Shown here: positions 19,621 to 28,787 of the stretch, in pieces
How the letters are laid out: the number at the start of each line of letters is the position of its first letter
How positions within the stretch are numbered: position 1 is the stretch's first letter
Assembly: GCF_018918265.1 (NCBI RefSeq)
Contig: NZ_JAHLQC010000005.1
Location: 124,001-188,000, forward strand
DNA length: 64,000 nucleotides
Direction: 5' to 3'
From: Falcatimonas sp. MSJ-15
Lineage (GTDB): Bacteria > Bacillota > Clostridia > Lachnospirales > Lachnospiraceae
The notes under the pieces: model-generated
Databases searched by the model: none
The model's input: only the letters and a program-made list of their open reading frames with translations
Told to the model about the DNA's origin: nothing
Position numbers and translations under genes: made by a program

Positions 19621-19829
19621 TAAATCATGTAATGTCTGTTTAATTTTGAGATTTTCCATTGGAATACATGGGAAATATGGACTTTGACAACTTCATAAAG
19701 ATTTCATGGGAGCCTGCTTCTCATTCTCCAAGGAGCAATGGAATCCTTATTTATACATAACAAAGACTGTTATGTCAGGAGTTTCACTCCTGCAAACATG
19801 TAAAAGAAAAAATTAAGGAGGTATTCATT

Positions 19830-20198
19830 ATGAATGTAACAACTACAATTAGAAACTTAAAAAATGGCAAAGCAACAGAGTGCTGCGCAGAGATAACGGG
19901 TGTGGGGCGAGTTATAAGCCTTTCATTGAGTAATGATGAGTTTTATCAATCACCAAATGAATATAGGGAACTGATAAAAATTTTGAAAGAATGCATAGAG
20001 GAAGATTTACAAGAGTATGATAAGTTTCTACTAAAGAATCCAGACCTATTTGCTATGGAAAGACAATATATATGGAATCCTAGCTATTATGGAAAGAATT
20101 ATATGTGCGGGCAAATCCAAACAGTTAGTTTACATACATTATTTGGTGGTAAACATAGTGATGCTATAGAAAAAATAGTGCGAATTTTATGTGGATAG
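19830..20198 (+). CDS. Hypothetical protein
   Basis: 122-aa ORF with RBS (aaggagg), no recognised domain. Confidence 0.5.
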   Translation: MNVTTTIRNLKNGKATECCAEITGVGRVISLSLSNDEFYQSPNEYRELIKILKECIEEDLQEYDKFLLKNPDLFAMERQYIWNPSYYGKNYMCGQIQTVSLHTLFGGKHSDAIEKIVRILCG

Positions 20199-20327
20199 AT
20201 AATAGAAGCACTAAAGGGTAATGGAAACATGATGACATGGATATGGCATCATAGGAAAAAGTTGAAACAATATAATTGATAAATTGCTGTCCTATCGGCG
20301 ATACGGGGAGAAAAGGAGACAAACATT

Positions 20328-21011
20328 ATGTATAGTAATATAAATTTAGCCGCTCTTGAAGGAGCACTCAAGGATGCAATAAACAAGAAAATTAAAAAAG
20401 TGGATTATGATGCTTCTATTGATAAATATGGTACTTTATATGTTGCTGATATTTTGGCATCTGTATTAGGAGTAGAGGTAGAAAGAAAAGAGTTTTGTTG
20501 GCAGGCACAAGTTTTGTGTGATTTTTGTACTTGCACATTGAACGTTGGTCTAACTCAAATTGAAATTACAAAAGGCAAAAACATTAGTACTGTTATTGGA
20601 GAAATTCTTGCGGCTGTTAGTGATGAATATCATGGAAAGTGCTATGAAAAAAGCTATTGTACTTTCAATGATGAAGGTATAGGTATTCTCTACACCCCAG
20701 ATGAAAATATCTTAGAGAAAATGTCAATTGAGGAATTGATTACATACTTAAATGAGGATAGATACTGCGATGATAAGTTTGTCGAATTGATGCGTTCTTA
20801 TGGGTATGAAATCAAAACAGGTGAGCATCCAGATATTGGAGAAGCATTGTATATTGATGTTTCAAAATATGTAAAAGATGCAAAAGTATGGCTTCAAGAA
20901 GCAAACAGACAGCACACAATCTATCGAAGAATTGATAGAAGAAGTAGATTGGATGTATTATATCTTCTTCATATAATAAAATTCGAGAATATATGGTCGG
21001 ATGAAATTTAA
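20328..21011 (+). CDS. Hypothetical protein
   Basis: 227-aa ORF with upstream RBS; no recognised domain. Confidence 0.55.
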   Translation: MYSNINLAALEGALKDAINKKIKKVDYDASIDKYGTLYVADILASVLGVEVERKEFCWQAQVLCDFCTCTLNVGLTQIEITKGKNISTVIGEILAAVSDEYHGKCYEKSYCTFNDEGIGILYTPDENILEKMSIEELITYLNEDRYCDDKFVELMRSYGYEIKTGEHPDIGEALYIDVSKYVKDAKVWLQEANRQHTIYRRIDRRSRLDVLYLLHIIKFENIWSDEI

Positions 21012-21087
21012 GAAATGAATATGGGTTTTAACACTCTTTCCCACACAAAAAAGAGTGGCTAATAAAAATAATGGGAGGTAAATCTAT

Positions 21088-21252
21088 ATGAGAAAGAAAC
21101 AATGGCTTTTGGTTTGTATGCGTTCGCTACATGACTTACTTGAATTTTACTTAGAAAATCCTTTTGATGAGGATACACATATGCAGTTAAATGATGGCTT
21201 AACAGATACCTTCGATGCAATGCATAGTTATTTCATGGACCGCGACATATAA
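21088..21252 (+). CDS. Small hypothetical protein (54 aa), below the ORF-track size limit
   Basis: ATG with GGGAGGT upstream; MRKKQWLLVCMRSLHDLLEFYLENPFDEDTHMQLNDGLTDTFDAMHSYFMDRDI. Confidence 0.45.
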   Translation: MRKKQWLLVCMRSLHDLLEFYLENPFDEDTHMQLNDGLTDTFDAMHSYFMDRDI

Positions 21253-21520
21253 CATGGTTCTTGGTGTTCTCCATTTAAAAGAGTATCATATAAAAATATA
21301 ACAATTAAAAATAGAAATTTGCTTCTAAGAGAGAAAATGAAGGCTGTACATATGGAGATGGCATAACACCAGTAAAAAAATTTGTTTATGGTAGCAGCTT
21401 ATACCCAAATAAGAACACTAAACATTTCTTTCTTAGAAGCAGGTATTTAATTTCACATGGGGCAGCCATTTTATTATAGAAAGGCATATACAACAAGGAA
21501 CCAGGAAGGAGAAGATTTTT

Positions 21521-22168
21521 ATGGAGTGTAGAAGTGAAAAAACAAGACAATATATTGTTGATAATTATAATGTGGTGCCAGTGGCACATATCCAGTTGTT
21601 AAATGGTCAGACAAAGCATAGTGATGCAGGTCAGACCATAGAAAATGATTATTACATCTTTGAAGCTACAAGCAAGGTAAATGGCAAGAAAGAGATAATC
21701 CAATGTGGGATGACCGCAGCTAGAGATTTCCTTAAGAAAATAAATCATGAGGGATTACCATTGTTTAATCCTTTACATGGAGAGGGAGAAATAGGGAAGA
21801 AAGGCAACAAGACCTCTGGAGGTAATGAATCCAAGGAAGTGAAGTGGAATCCAGTTGCAAAACAACTATATAATGCAATCATGTGGGTGATTGTAATTAT
21901 AGATGCCAAACCAAACACCGCAATATATGAGGTCAAGGAAAAGGTGTGGAAATTTAAAAGCTATGAGCCATTTCCAAGTCAAGTGAAAGCTGTAAATACT
22001 ATAATAGGAAAGAATATAGTTGGGAAAACATTGACCGAAGCCATTGATGAGCTTAGACATGATAATGATATTAGAGATGAAATGTGTCAGTTTGGCAAGC
22101 TAGTAGACATTATCATGCATTATGTTGATAAAGAAGGCAATGCCGTAGAGATTGAGCCTAAGTTTTAA
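21521..22168 (+). CDS. Hypothetical mobile-element protein
   Basis: 215-aa ORF with strong RBS (aggaaggagaag). Confidence 0.6.
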   Translation: MECRSEKTRQYIVDNYNVVPVAHIQLLNGQTKHSDAGQTIENDYYIFEATSKVNGKKEIIQCGMTAARDFLKKINHEGLPLFNPLHGEGEIGKKGNKTSGGNESKEVKWNPVAKQLYNAIMWVIVIIDAKPNTAIYEVKEKVWKFKSYEPFPSQVKAVNTIIGKNIVGKTLTEAIDELRHDNDIRDEMCQFGKLVDIIMHYVDKEGNAVEIEPKF

Positions 22169-22578
22169 AAATAAAAATTGCTCCTAAGAAGAAAAGTGTG
22201 GAAGAGGATATATGCATAGTAGCAATAGTTTACTAAGAAATTTTTTGATGGCAATTTGTTACATATATATGAAGCAATATCCTTTTCTTTCTTAGAAGCG
22301 TAATTTATTTAAAGGCATCTTATATATATGATTTTAGACCACTTTTTTTATGCGGCAAAAAGCCCTCAACAATACATAAATACTAGCTTTGAGGAGGATT
22401 GGAAATCGGGAAAGGGTTTCCCGATTTCCAATGCTAATATAATGGAGAAATCATTGGAATGGAATAATGTTCTCAGATGAAATGAGGTAATAAGGATATA
22501 AGAGATTTTACTGCAAAAGCTTTTGTGTTATAATGTGCATGTATTGTTGAGGTTTTATATGATAGTGAGGAGAAGTGA

Positions 22579-23493
22579 ATGCTACCAGTTTATTTAGATG
22601 TTCCTAAAGAGGCAAAAAAAATAATTAATAAAAACATTGGATATATGTTTGAACTCTTAAAATGTACATGTGAGGGGTTAAGTTATGTTGAGGTGTTAGA
22701 TAGTATTTATCCTTCTTATATTTTAGATATAAAACTTGAGAAGTGTGTACAAACAATAAGAGAGCTATATAATATGACACAGGATAATTACGAAAGGGAA
22801 TCGTTGGCACCATTTTATGAATGGACACTGTATCATACCATTTTATGGTGGATTGATGTGACAGATGAAAACGAATTGGAGTTAGATGAGGTTCCAAGAA
22901 GATATTGTGTGGATGAATGTGGTGTAGATAGGTATGATGATATCAATAATATAAAAAATTATATTGATTTTTTATTTCAAGATTGGGATTTTTTAGATTT
23001 AGAAATTATTTATTCAATATATAAAGACAAACCTCAGTTATTGGAAAAATTTTTTCATATAGATGTAGAAAATTATCTTGAACTGATGCCAAATGATATA
23101 GTTGAAGAATGTCAAAAAATGAAAGAGAGGAGAGAAACTAATATGGATGAAAAAAATAATACAATATTTAATATAAGTGGAGGACAAGTTAATTTTGCAA
23201 AGGATAATGCAAATATTAATGCAATACAAAATAATGGAACAAATGCTGATGAACTAGATAACATAATAAAAGGGATAATGGAAAATATACATGATTTAGA
23301 CAAAGAAAATGCTGATAAGATTTTGGATATAGTAGAATTGGCAAAAGAAGAATTAAGTAAGCCAGAACCAAAGCAGAGTAGGATAAAAAATTGTTTGGCA
23401 TTGATTGCACAAACTTTTACGATAGCTAACGGCATTCCAACATTGGCTGGTAATTTATATAAATTGAAAGATTTTATGATGAAATTTATATAA
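22579..23493 (+). CDS. Hypothetical protein with C-terminal 'ISGGQVNFAKDNANINAIQNNG' effector-associated-like segment
   Basis: GGQxNxAxDNxxIxAxQNNG motif often seen in bacterial conflict-related proteins; recalled, not searched. Confidence 0.55.
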   Translation: MLPVYLDVPKEAKKIINKNIGYMFELLKCTCEGLSYVEVLDSIYPSYILDIKLEKCVQTIRELYNMTQDNYERESLAPFYEWTLYHTILWWIDVTDENELELDEVPRRYCVDECGVDRYDDINNIKNYIDFLFQDWDFLDLEIIYSIYKDKPQLLEKFFHIDVENYLELMPNDIVEECQKMKERRETNMDEKNNTIFNISGGQVNFAKDNANINAIQNNGTNADELDNIIKGIMENIHDLDKENADKILDIVELAKEELSKPEPKQSRIKNCLALIAQTFTIANGIPTLAGNLYKLKDFMMKFI

Positions 23494-23523
23494 GATAAGT
23501 ATATGCAAAGGCAGTATAAATAG

Positions 23524-24141
23524 ATGGAATTTAACGAATGGAGAAATCGGTATAAAAATAGAAATGATATTTCATCCAGATTAACGCATTTAACAAAAGC
23601 AGATACAGTTGATGGGGCATTTCAGACATTGCTAAAAATACTTGAAGATAAAGTTGTTATTGGAAGTACAACTGAAAAAGGATTTATTATAGGTGATACA
23701 CCAGCGGTATGCCTACAAGAAGCACCTTTAAATGCTATTGCAGAAAATTTGTTGTATGAAAAGAAATTAAGAGAGGATGAAAAGGGGAAGGTTAGATACA
23801 ACGCATTTGGTATACGCTTTAATAAGGTTTGGATATATAAAATGGGTGGAAGACCTGTAATCTATGAAGAAAAGGAATTGATGAAGTCTATATTACCAAA
23901 GGATGAGTATTGGAGAATTGTCAATTATGATTTGAATAATAGAGAGTATATGATTGATTGGACACATGAAAGAGAATGGAGGGTTCCGGGAAATATAGAA
24001 TTTAATTATAAGGATATTGAGGTGTTAGTACCGTCAAATAAATATTATAAAAAATTTATAGAATATTGTATTAAAAATGAAAAATTAGATATGTTGCAAG
24101 AGATAAATGGAATAGTAGTTCTTAATACCATATTTTACTAG
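23524..24141 (+). CDS. Hypothetical protein, possible DUF2971/ADP-ribosyltransferase-like
   Basis: GFIIGDTPAVCLQEAPL...WTHEREWRVPG motif; directly downstream of 22579-23493. Confidence 0.5.
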   Translation: MEFNEWRNRYKNRNDISSRLTHLTKADTVDGAFQTLLKILEDKVVIGSTTEKGFIIGDTPAVCLQEAPLNAIAENLLYEKKLREDEKGKVRYNAFGIRFNKVWIYKMGGRPVIYEEKELMKSILPKDEYWRIVNYDLNNREYMIDWTHEREWRVPGNIEFNYKDIEVLVPSNKYYKKFIEYCIKNEKLDMLQEINGIVVLNTIFY

Positions 24142-24774
24142 AATTAAATGTTAAAATATGCCCTCGACAAAAGGCTAGTAGCTCGGTATAATACCCATAC
24201 AAGGTCAAATTCTCCATATCCCAAGGCAATGCCCTTTATCCTCAAGGGGCAAAAATCTTTAGCCTAGGGAATGAATAAAATAACGAGAAAATAAAGACCT
24301 TGTAGAGCGGAAAAACCGTTCTATGAGGTCTTTTTCTTTTACTTAAAACCATGGAGAAAGCCTTGAAAATAGAGGAATATCGAGAGATAAGAGAGAAGAA
24401 AGAGAGAGTAAGCCAAGACCTTGAAGGAAGTCCTAAAATGCCTTGAAAGAGAAAATAGGTGAGGATAAAGGATTTTGCCTTTTGAGGATAAAGAGGGTTG
24501 CCTGAATATAATTGAATTAGGACAAAGCATTTATCTCCAATGGGCATAATTCTCGCCCTGGGGAATGAATAAAATAACGAAAAATCAAAGACCTTATGGA
24601 GCAGAAAATGTTCTATAAGGTCTTTTTTCTTTTTTTCTTTTTTCTTAGTGCGACAGCACCTTAATCTTGATATATATTCTTGTTGATTTAGAGTGATATT
24701 ACATTGAAAATGCCATGGAGTTATGAGAAAATCGAAAGAAGTCATTGATTTCTTGGAAAGAAGGGCTAAGCCAT

Positions 24775-24894
24775 ATGAGTATTGTTGATTTTATCGCAGT
24801 GGTAAGCCTCGGATTAACCTGCTTTGGATTAGGGTTTCCTTTGGTAAGGATAATAATAAGACACAAAAATAGCCGCCCCGACCTAGCAAGTTGA
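24775..24894 (+). CDS. Short hydrophobic peptide, type I toxin-like
   Basis: ATG...TGA encodes MSIVDFIAVVSLGLTCFGLGFPLVRIIIRHKNSRPDLAS (39 aa): TM helix plus polar tail, GAAAGAAGGG RBS, stop codon inside a terminator hairpin AAAATAG...CTATTTTT. Confidence 0.5.
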   Translation: MSIVDFIAVVSLGLTCFGLGFPLVRIIIRHKNSRPDLAS

Positions 24895-25045
24895 GCGACT
24901 ATTTTTAGTTAATCTAATAGTGTATAGTGTGCATATATGCACGTTAAAGTATCTGATATAAAAAACTAATAGTTGTATGAGTATAAAAGTTATGTTAAAA
25001 TGTATTAAAAATGTTTAAACAAATACATAGGAGGAGTAAAATAAA

Positions 25046-25873
25046 ATGGCATTTTGTAATAATTGTGGAAGACCTTTAAAAGAAGGTGAAGTTTGTACAT
25101 GTCAAAGTGGACAGGGACAGACATTTGCAACAGGAGACAATCAGGGACAGGTAAATAACGGACAGACAATTAATTATCAGGGACAGCAGGCTAACCAGAA
25201 TATGAATTATAACGGACAGCAGGCTAACCAGAATATGAACAATGGTGGAGCACAGGGACAGAATATGAATTATAACGGACCTAAGATGAATCCACAGAGT
25301 CAGGCAATTATTAATGATGTTAAGACACTCGCACTTGGTGTTGTAAAAGCACCAGTAGAGACTGTGAATGCATTTATGCAGGCAAAGACATTTGTATTAT
25401 CAGCTATACTAATTGTATTAGCAGGTCTTATAGATGGTATCTTAGGACTTATTAAACTAGCATCAAGTGATTATTCAAAATATTATAAAGCAAAAGATTT
25501 CTTAGCATCATTTTTTAATGATGTACTTGGTGAAGCAGCAGCAGCAGCTTTATTTGCATTAGTAATCTGGCTTGTAGTATCACAGATATACAAAACAACA
25601 GTTGGATATGATAAAGCAATTACAGTATTTGCATTAAGAGAGATAGCAGGAATTCCAGCAGCAATAATAAGCTGGGTATTACGTCTTTTCAAGATTAGCT
25701 TTTTCACAGAATTAGCTTCATGTGTAACAGCAGTAGCCGGAGCTTTCTCAGCAATATTAATGTATTATGCAATAAGAAGTATACTTGGCAAAGAAAAAGA
25801 ATCAGCATTCACATATGCTTTTGCAGCAATCGGAACATCAATTGGATATTATCTTATAGCGTTAATGTTCTAA
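25046..25873 (+). CDS. Zinc-ribbon N-terminal, Q/N-rich linker, multi-TM membrane protein
   Basis: MAFCNNCGRPLKEGEVCTC, QGQQANQNMNYNGQ repeats, C-terminal TM helices. Confidence 0.7.
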   Translation: MAFCNNCGRPLKEGEVCTCQSGQGQTFATGDNQGQVNNGQTINYQGQQANQNMNYNGQQANQNMNNGGAQGQNMNYNGPKMNPQSQAIINDVKTLALGVVKAPVETVNAFMQAKTFVLSAILIVLAGLIDGILGLIKLASSDYSKYYKAKDFLASFFNDVLGEAAAAALFALVIWLVVSQIYKTTVGYDKAITVFALREIAGIPAAIISWVLRLFKISFFTELASCVTAVAGAFSAILMYYAIRSILGKEKESAFTYAFAAIGTSIGYYLIALMF

Positions 25874-25959
25874 TGCAAAATATCAGCCGCACATCTTGAC
25901 AATAGATGTAGCGGCTGATATTATAACAAGTGATAAATTTGCTTTTATAAATAAAAACT

Positions 25960-26188
25960 GTTGACTAAGAGTAGTAGGTATCATTTTATAATTCACAGAG
26001 AGCTGTAGTTGGTGAGAAGCAGTAATTAGAAGATACTGAATGGACTTATGAGGGCGGCCCGAACCGTAAGAAGTAGGCGTCGACGGATATTCAGACCGTT
26101 ATTCTGAAAGCATATGTCAGTATGTTAATTTAATGATTTTTGGTGGCAATCAGAACTCTTATCCAATGCGGGTAAGAGTTTTTTTAAT
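25960..26188 (+). promoter_or_regulatory. T-box leader (Trp, UGG specifier) upstream of trpS
   Basis: AGAGAGCTGTAGTTGGTGAGAAGCAG stem I signature, GAA-TGG-A specifier at 26041-26043, T-box-like TGGTGGCAA at 26141, terminator AACTCTTATCC...GGGTAAGAGTTTTTTT. Confidence 0.85.
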
Positions 26189-26292
26189 ACCATTTTTGAA
26201 CAAAAATTAACAGATGATTTTAATACTAAGTTTTAGTATAAACGTATAGTTGTATTTAGTTAAGTAATATTAAATTTTGGAGGAAAAAAGAT

Positions 26293-27384
26293 ATGGAAAA
26301 GATAATTTTAACAGGAGACAGACCAACAGGTAAATTACATGTAGGTCATTATGTAGGTTCATTAAAGAGAAGAGTAGAATTACAAAACTCAGGACAGTTT
26401 GATAAGATATTTATTATGATTGCTGATGCACAGGCACTTACAGATAATGCAGACAATCCTGAAAAAGTAAGACAGAATATAATTGAAGTTGCACTTGATT
26501 ATCTGTCATGCGGAATTGATCCTGAAAAAGCTACAATCTTCATTCAGTCACAAGTTCCAGAACTTACAGAATTATCATTCTATTACATGAATCTTGTAAC
26601 AGTATCAAGATTACAACGTAATCCTACAGTAAAATCAGAGATTCAGATGAGAAACTTTGAAGCAAGTATTCCAGTAGGCTTCTTCACATATCCAATAAGC
26701 CAGGCTGCAGATATAACAGCTTTCAAAGCAACAACAGTTCCAGTAGGAGAAGATCAGCTTCCAATGCTTGAACAGACTAAAGAGATAGTAAGAAAGTTCA
26801 ATCAGGTATATGGCGATACACTTATCGAGCCAGATATCCTTTTACCAGATAATAAAGCATGTTTAAGACTTCCTGGTACAGATGGTAAAGCTAAGATGAG
26901 TAAGTCACTTAATAACTGTATATATCTGTCTGATTCAAAAGAAGAAGTAAAACAGAAGATTATGTCAATGTATACAGATCCTAATCATCTTAAAGTATCA
27001 GATCCAGGTCAGGTTGAAGGTAATGCTGTATTTACATATCTTGATGCATTCAGTAAACCAGAACACTTTGAAAAATATCTTCCTGAATATAAAGATCTTG
27101 ACGAATTAAAAGCACATTATACAAGAGGTGGTCTTGGTGATGTTAAAGTCAAGAGATTCCTTAATGCAGTTCTTGAAGAAGAATTAGAGCCAATTCGTGC
27201 AAGAAGAAAAGAATATGAAAAAGATATTCCTAATGTATATAGAATATTAAGAGAAGGAAGTATAGAAGCTGAAAAAGTTGCTGCACAGACATTAAAAGAA
27301 GTAAAAGATTCAATGAAGATTAACTACTTTGATGATGAAGAACTTATCAAAGCTCAGGCACTTCGTTACAATGCACAGGACTAA
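26293..27384 (+). CDS. trpS: Tryptophanyl-tRNA synthetase
   Basis: [18 protein letters not shown] and KMSKS motif; T-box upstream. Confidence 0.95.
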   Translation: MEKIILTGDRPTGKLHVGHYVGSLKRRVELQNSGQFDKIFIMIADAQALTDNADNPEKVRQNIIEVALDYLSCGIDPEKATIFIQSQVPELTELSFYYMNLVTVSRLQRNPTVKSEIQMRNFEASIPVGFFTYPISQAADITAFKATTVPVGEDQLPMLEQTKEIVRKFNQVYGDTLIEPDILLPDNKACLRLPGTDGKAKMSKSLNNCIYLSDSKEEVKQKIMSMYTDPNHLKVSDPGQVEGNAVFTYLDAFSKPEHFEKYLPEYKDLDELKAHYTRGGLGDVKVKRFLNAVLEEELEPIRARRKEYEKDIPNVYRILREGSIEAEKVAAQTLKEVKDSMKINYFDDEELIKAQALRYNAQD

Positions 27385-27438
27385 TAAGAATATCAGATAG
27401 TCATAAAGACGATAAAAAATTAAGGATTAGGGGTTTTT

Positions 27439-28395
27439 ATGGATAAAGATAATGAGAATACAGTTGAGAAAAAAGAAGATATTAGTAATGCAATAAAAAC
27501 AGAAGTTAAATCAGAAGATAGCAATAAATCAGAAGATAGTATTGAATCAAAAGATAGCAATAAATCGGAAGATAGTATTAAATCAGAAGATAGCAAAAAA
27601 AACAGTAAGGTTGGCAATATAATCAGATATGTTGTAATGGCAGTTGCATTATGTGTCTTCTGCTATTCAGCATATGAACTTATATCCATATATAGTGAAT
27701 ATAGGGAAGGCGAACAAGAATATAGTGACCTTACAGATAAGGTATTCGAGACAAAAGAGACTGTAAAAGAGACAGTAACACTATCAGATGGTGAGACAGT
27801 TGCTGATACAGTTGAAGTTACACAGCCGGAAGAAGAATTTATATTTGACTTTGACAGTCTATATAATATTAATAATGATGCCTGTGGCTGGATTCTTATT
27901 AATGGAACGCAGATAAGTTATCCACTTGTACAGGGAAGTGATAATGATTATTATCTCACTCATACAATTAATGGAACATATAATGGTGCAGGAACAATAT
28001 TCCTTGATGCAAGAGTAGAGAATGGATTTGAAGCTGATAATGCAATTATATATGGTCACAATATGAAGAATGGGACTATGTTTGGAGAACTTAAGAGATA
28101 TAAGTCACAGGACTACTATAATGAGCATAGTATAATAGATATATTTACACAGGAAGGAATGTACTGTTATAACATTGTAGCAACAGCGGTAGTAGATCCT
28201 GCAGATCAGATGATATATACATATGATTTTACAGATGAATCACATTTTACAGCTTATAGAGATTATATAAATAGCATAAAACTGTATGATACCGGGGTAA
28301 GCATATATTCAGATGACAGGCTTATAACACTATCCACTTGTACAGGAGATTCAACACAGCGTTTCGTAGTTATTGCTAAAAGGGTTAAAAATTGA
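27439..28395 (+). CDS. srtB: Class B sortase
   Basis: WILINGTQISYPLVQGSDNDYYLTHTINGTYNGAGTIFLDARVENGFEADNAIIYGHNMKNGTMFGEL and LITLSTCT catalytic Cys. Confidence 0.9.
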   Translation: MDKDNENTVEKKEDISNAIKTEVKSEDSNKSEDSIESKDSNKSEDSIKSEDSKKNSKVGNIIRYVVMAVALCVFCYSAYELISIYSEYREGEQEYSDLTDKVFETKETVKETVTLSDGETVADTVEVTQPEEEFIFDFDSLYNINNDACGWILINGTQISYPLVQGSDNDYYLTHTINGTYNGAGTIFLDARVENGFEADNAIIYGHNMKNGTMFGELKRYKSQDYYNEHSIIDIFTQEGMYCYNIVATAVVDPADQMIYTYDFTDESHFTAYRDYINSIKLYDTGVSIYSDDRLITLSTCTGDSTQRFVVIAKRVKN

Positions 28396-28410
28396 TTTAA
28401 TGGACTTTAA

Positions 28411-28472
28411 CATTTTAACTTAACAAAATTAAATGCCATAGACTTAATTTTGTTAAGTTAAATGTTCTAAAA
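28411..28472. terminator. Bidirectional terminator-like long hairpin
   Basis: AACATTTTAACTTAACAAAATTAA...TTAATTTTGTTAAGTTAAATGTT. Confidence 0.6.
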
Positions 28473-28787
28473 GCTAAATATAATTAAAAAAAACTATTAT
28501 TAATGAAACTTATAAAAAACGATTAATTAATTAAATAAATTATTTTTCAAAAATAGCTTGCATTTTGTTTGAAAATGGTTTATTTTATTAACAGTGGAAA
28601 CATTAAGAAAGCAAAATAAGATTTGCACATCAGTGTATTTACAATTAGAACGAAGGCGTTCCTACTAAGCTAGGAGTGCCTATTTTTATGCAAAAGTATG
28701 TGTAATATGTTTTCATTTGAGAGAATAAAAATATTTTGGATATTTATTTTTATGAAAAAATTGATAAAGTTGAAAGGAATGAAGAAT

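Noticed and set aside
24242-24745. 167-aa minus-strand ORF
   Set aside because: Covers the two duplicated terminator units; K/F-rich translation arises from terminator tracts.
28654-28689. ANTAR-target hairpin upstream of glnN
   Set aside because: The loop CTAAGC does not match the A1/G4 hexanucleotide-loop signature and only one hairpin was found.
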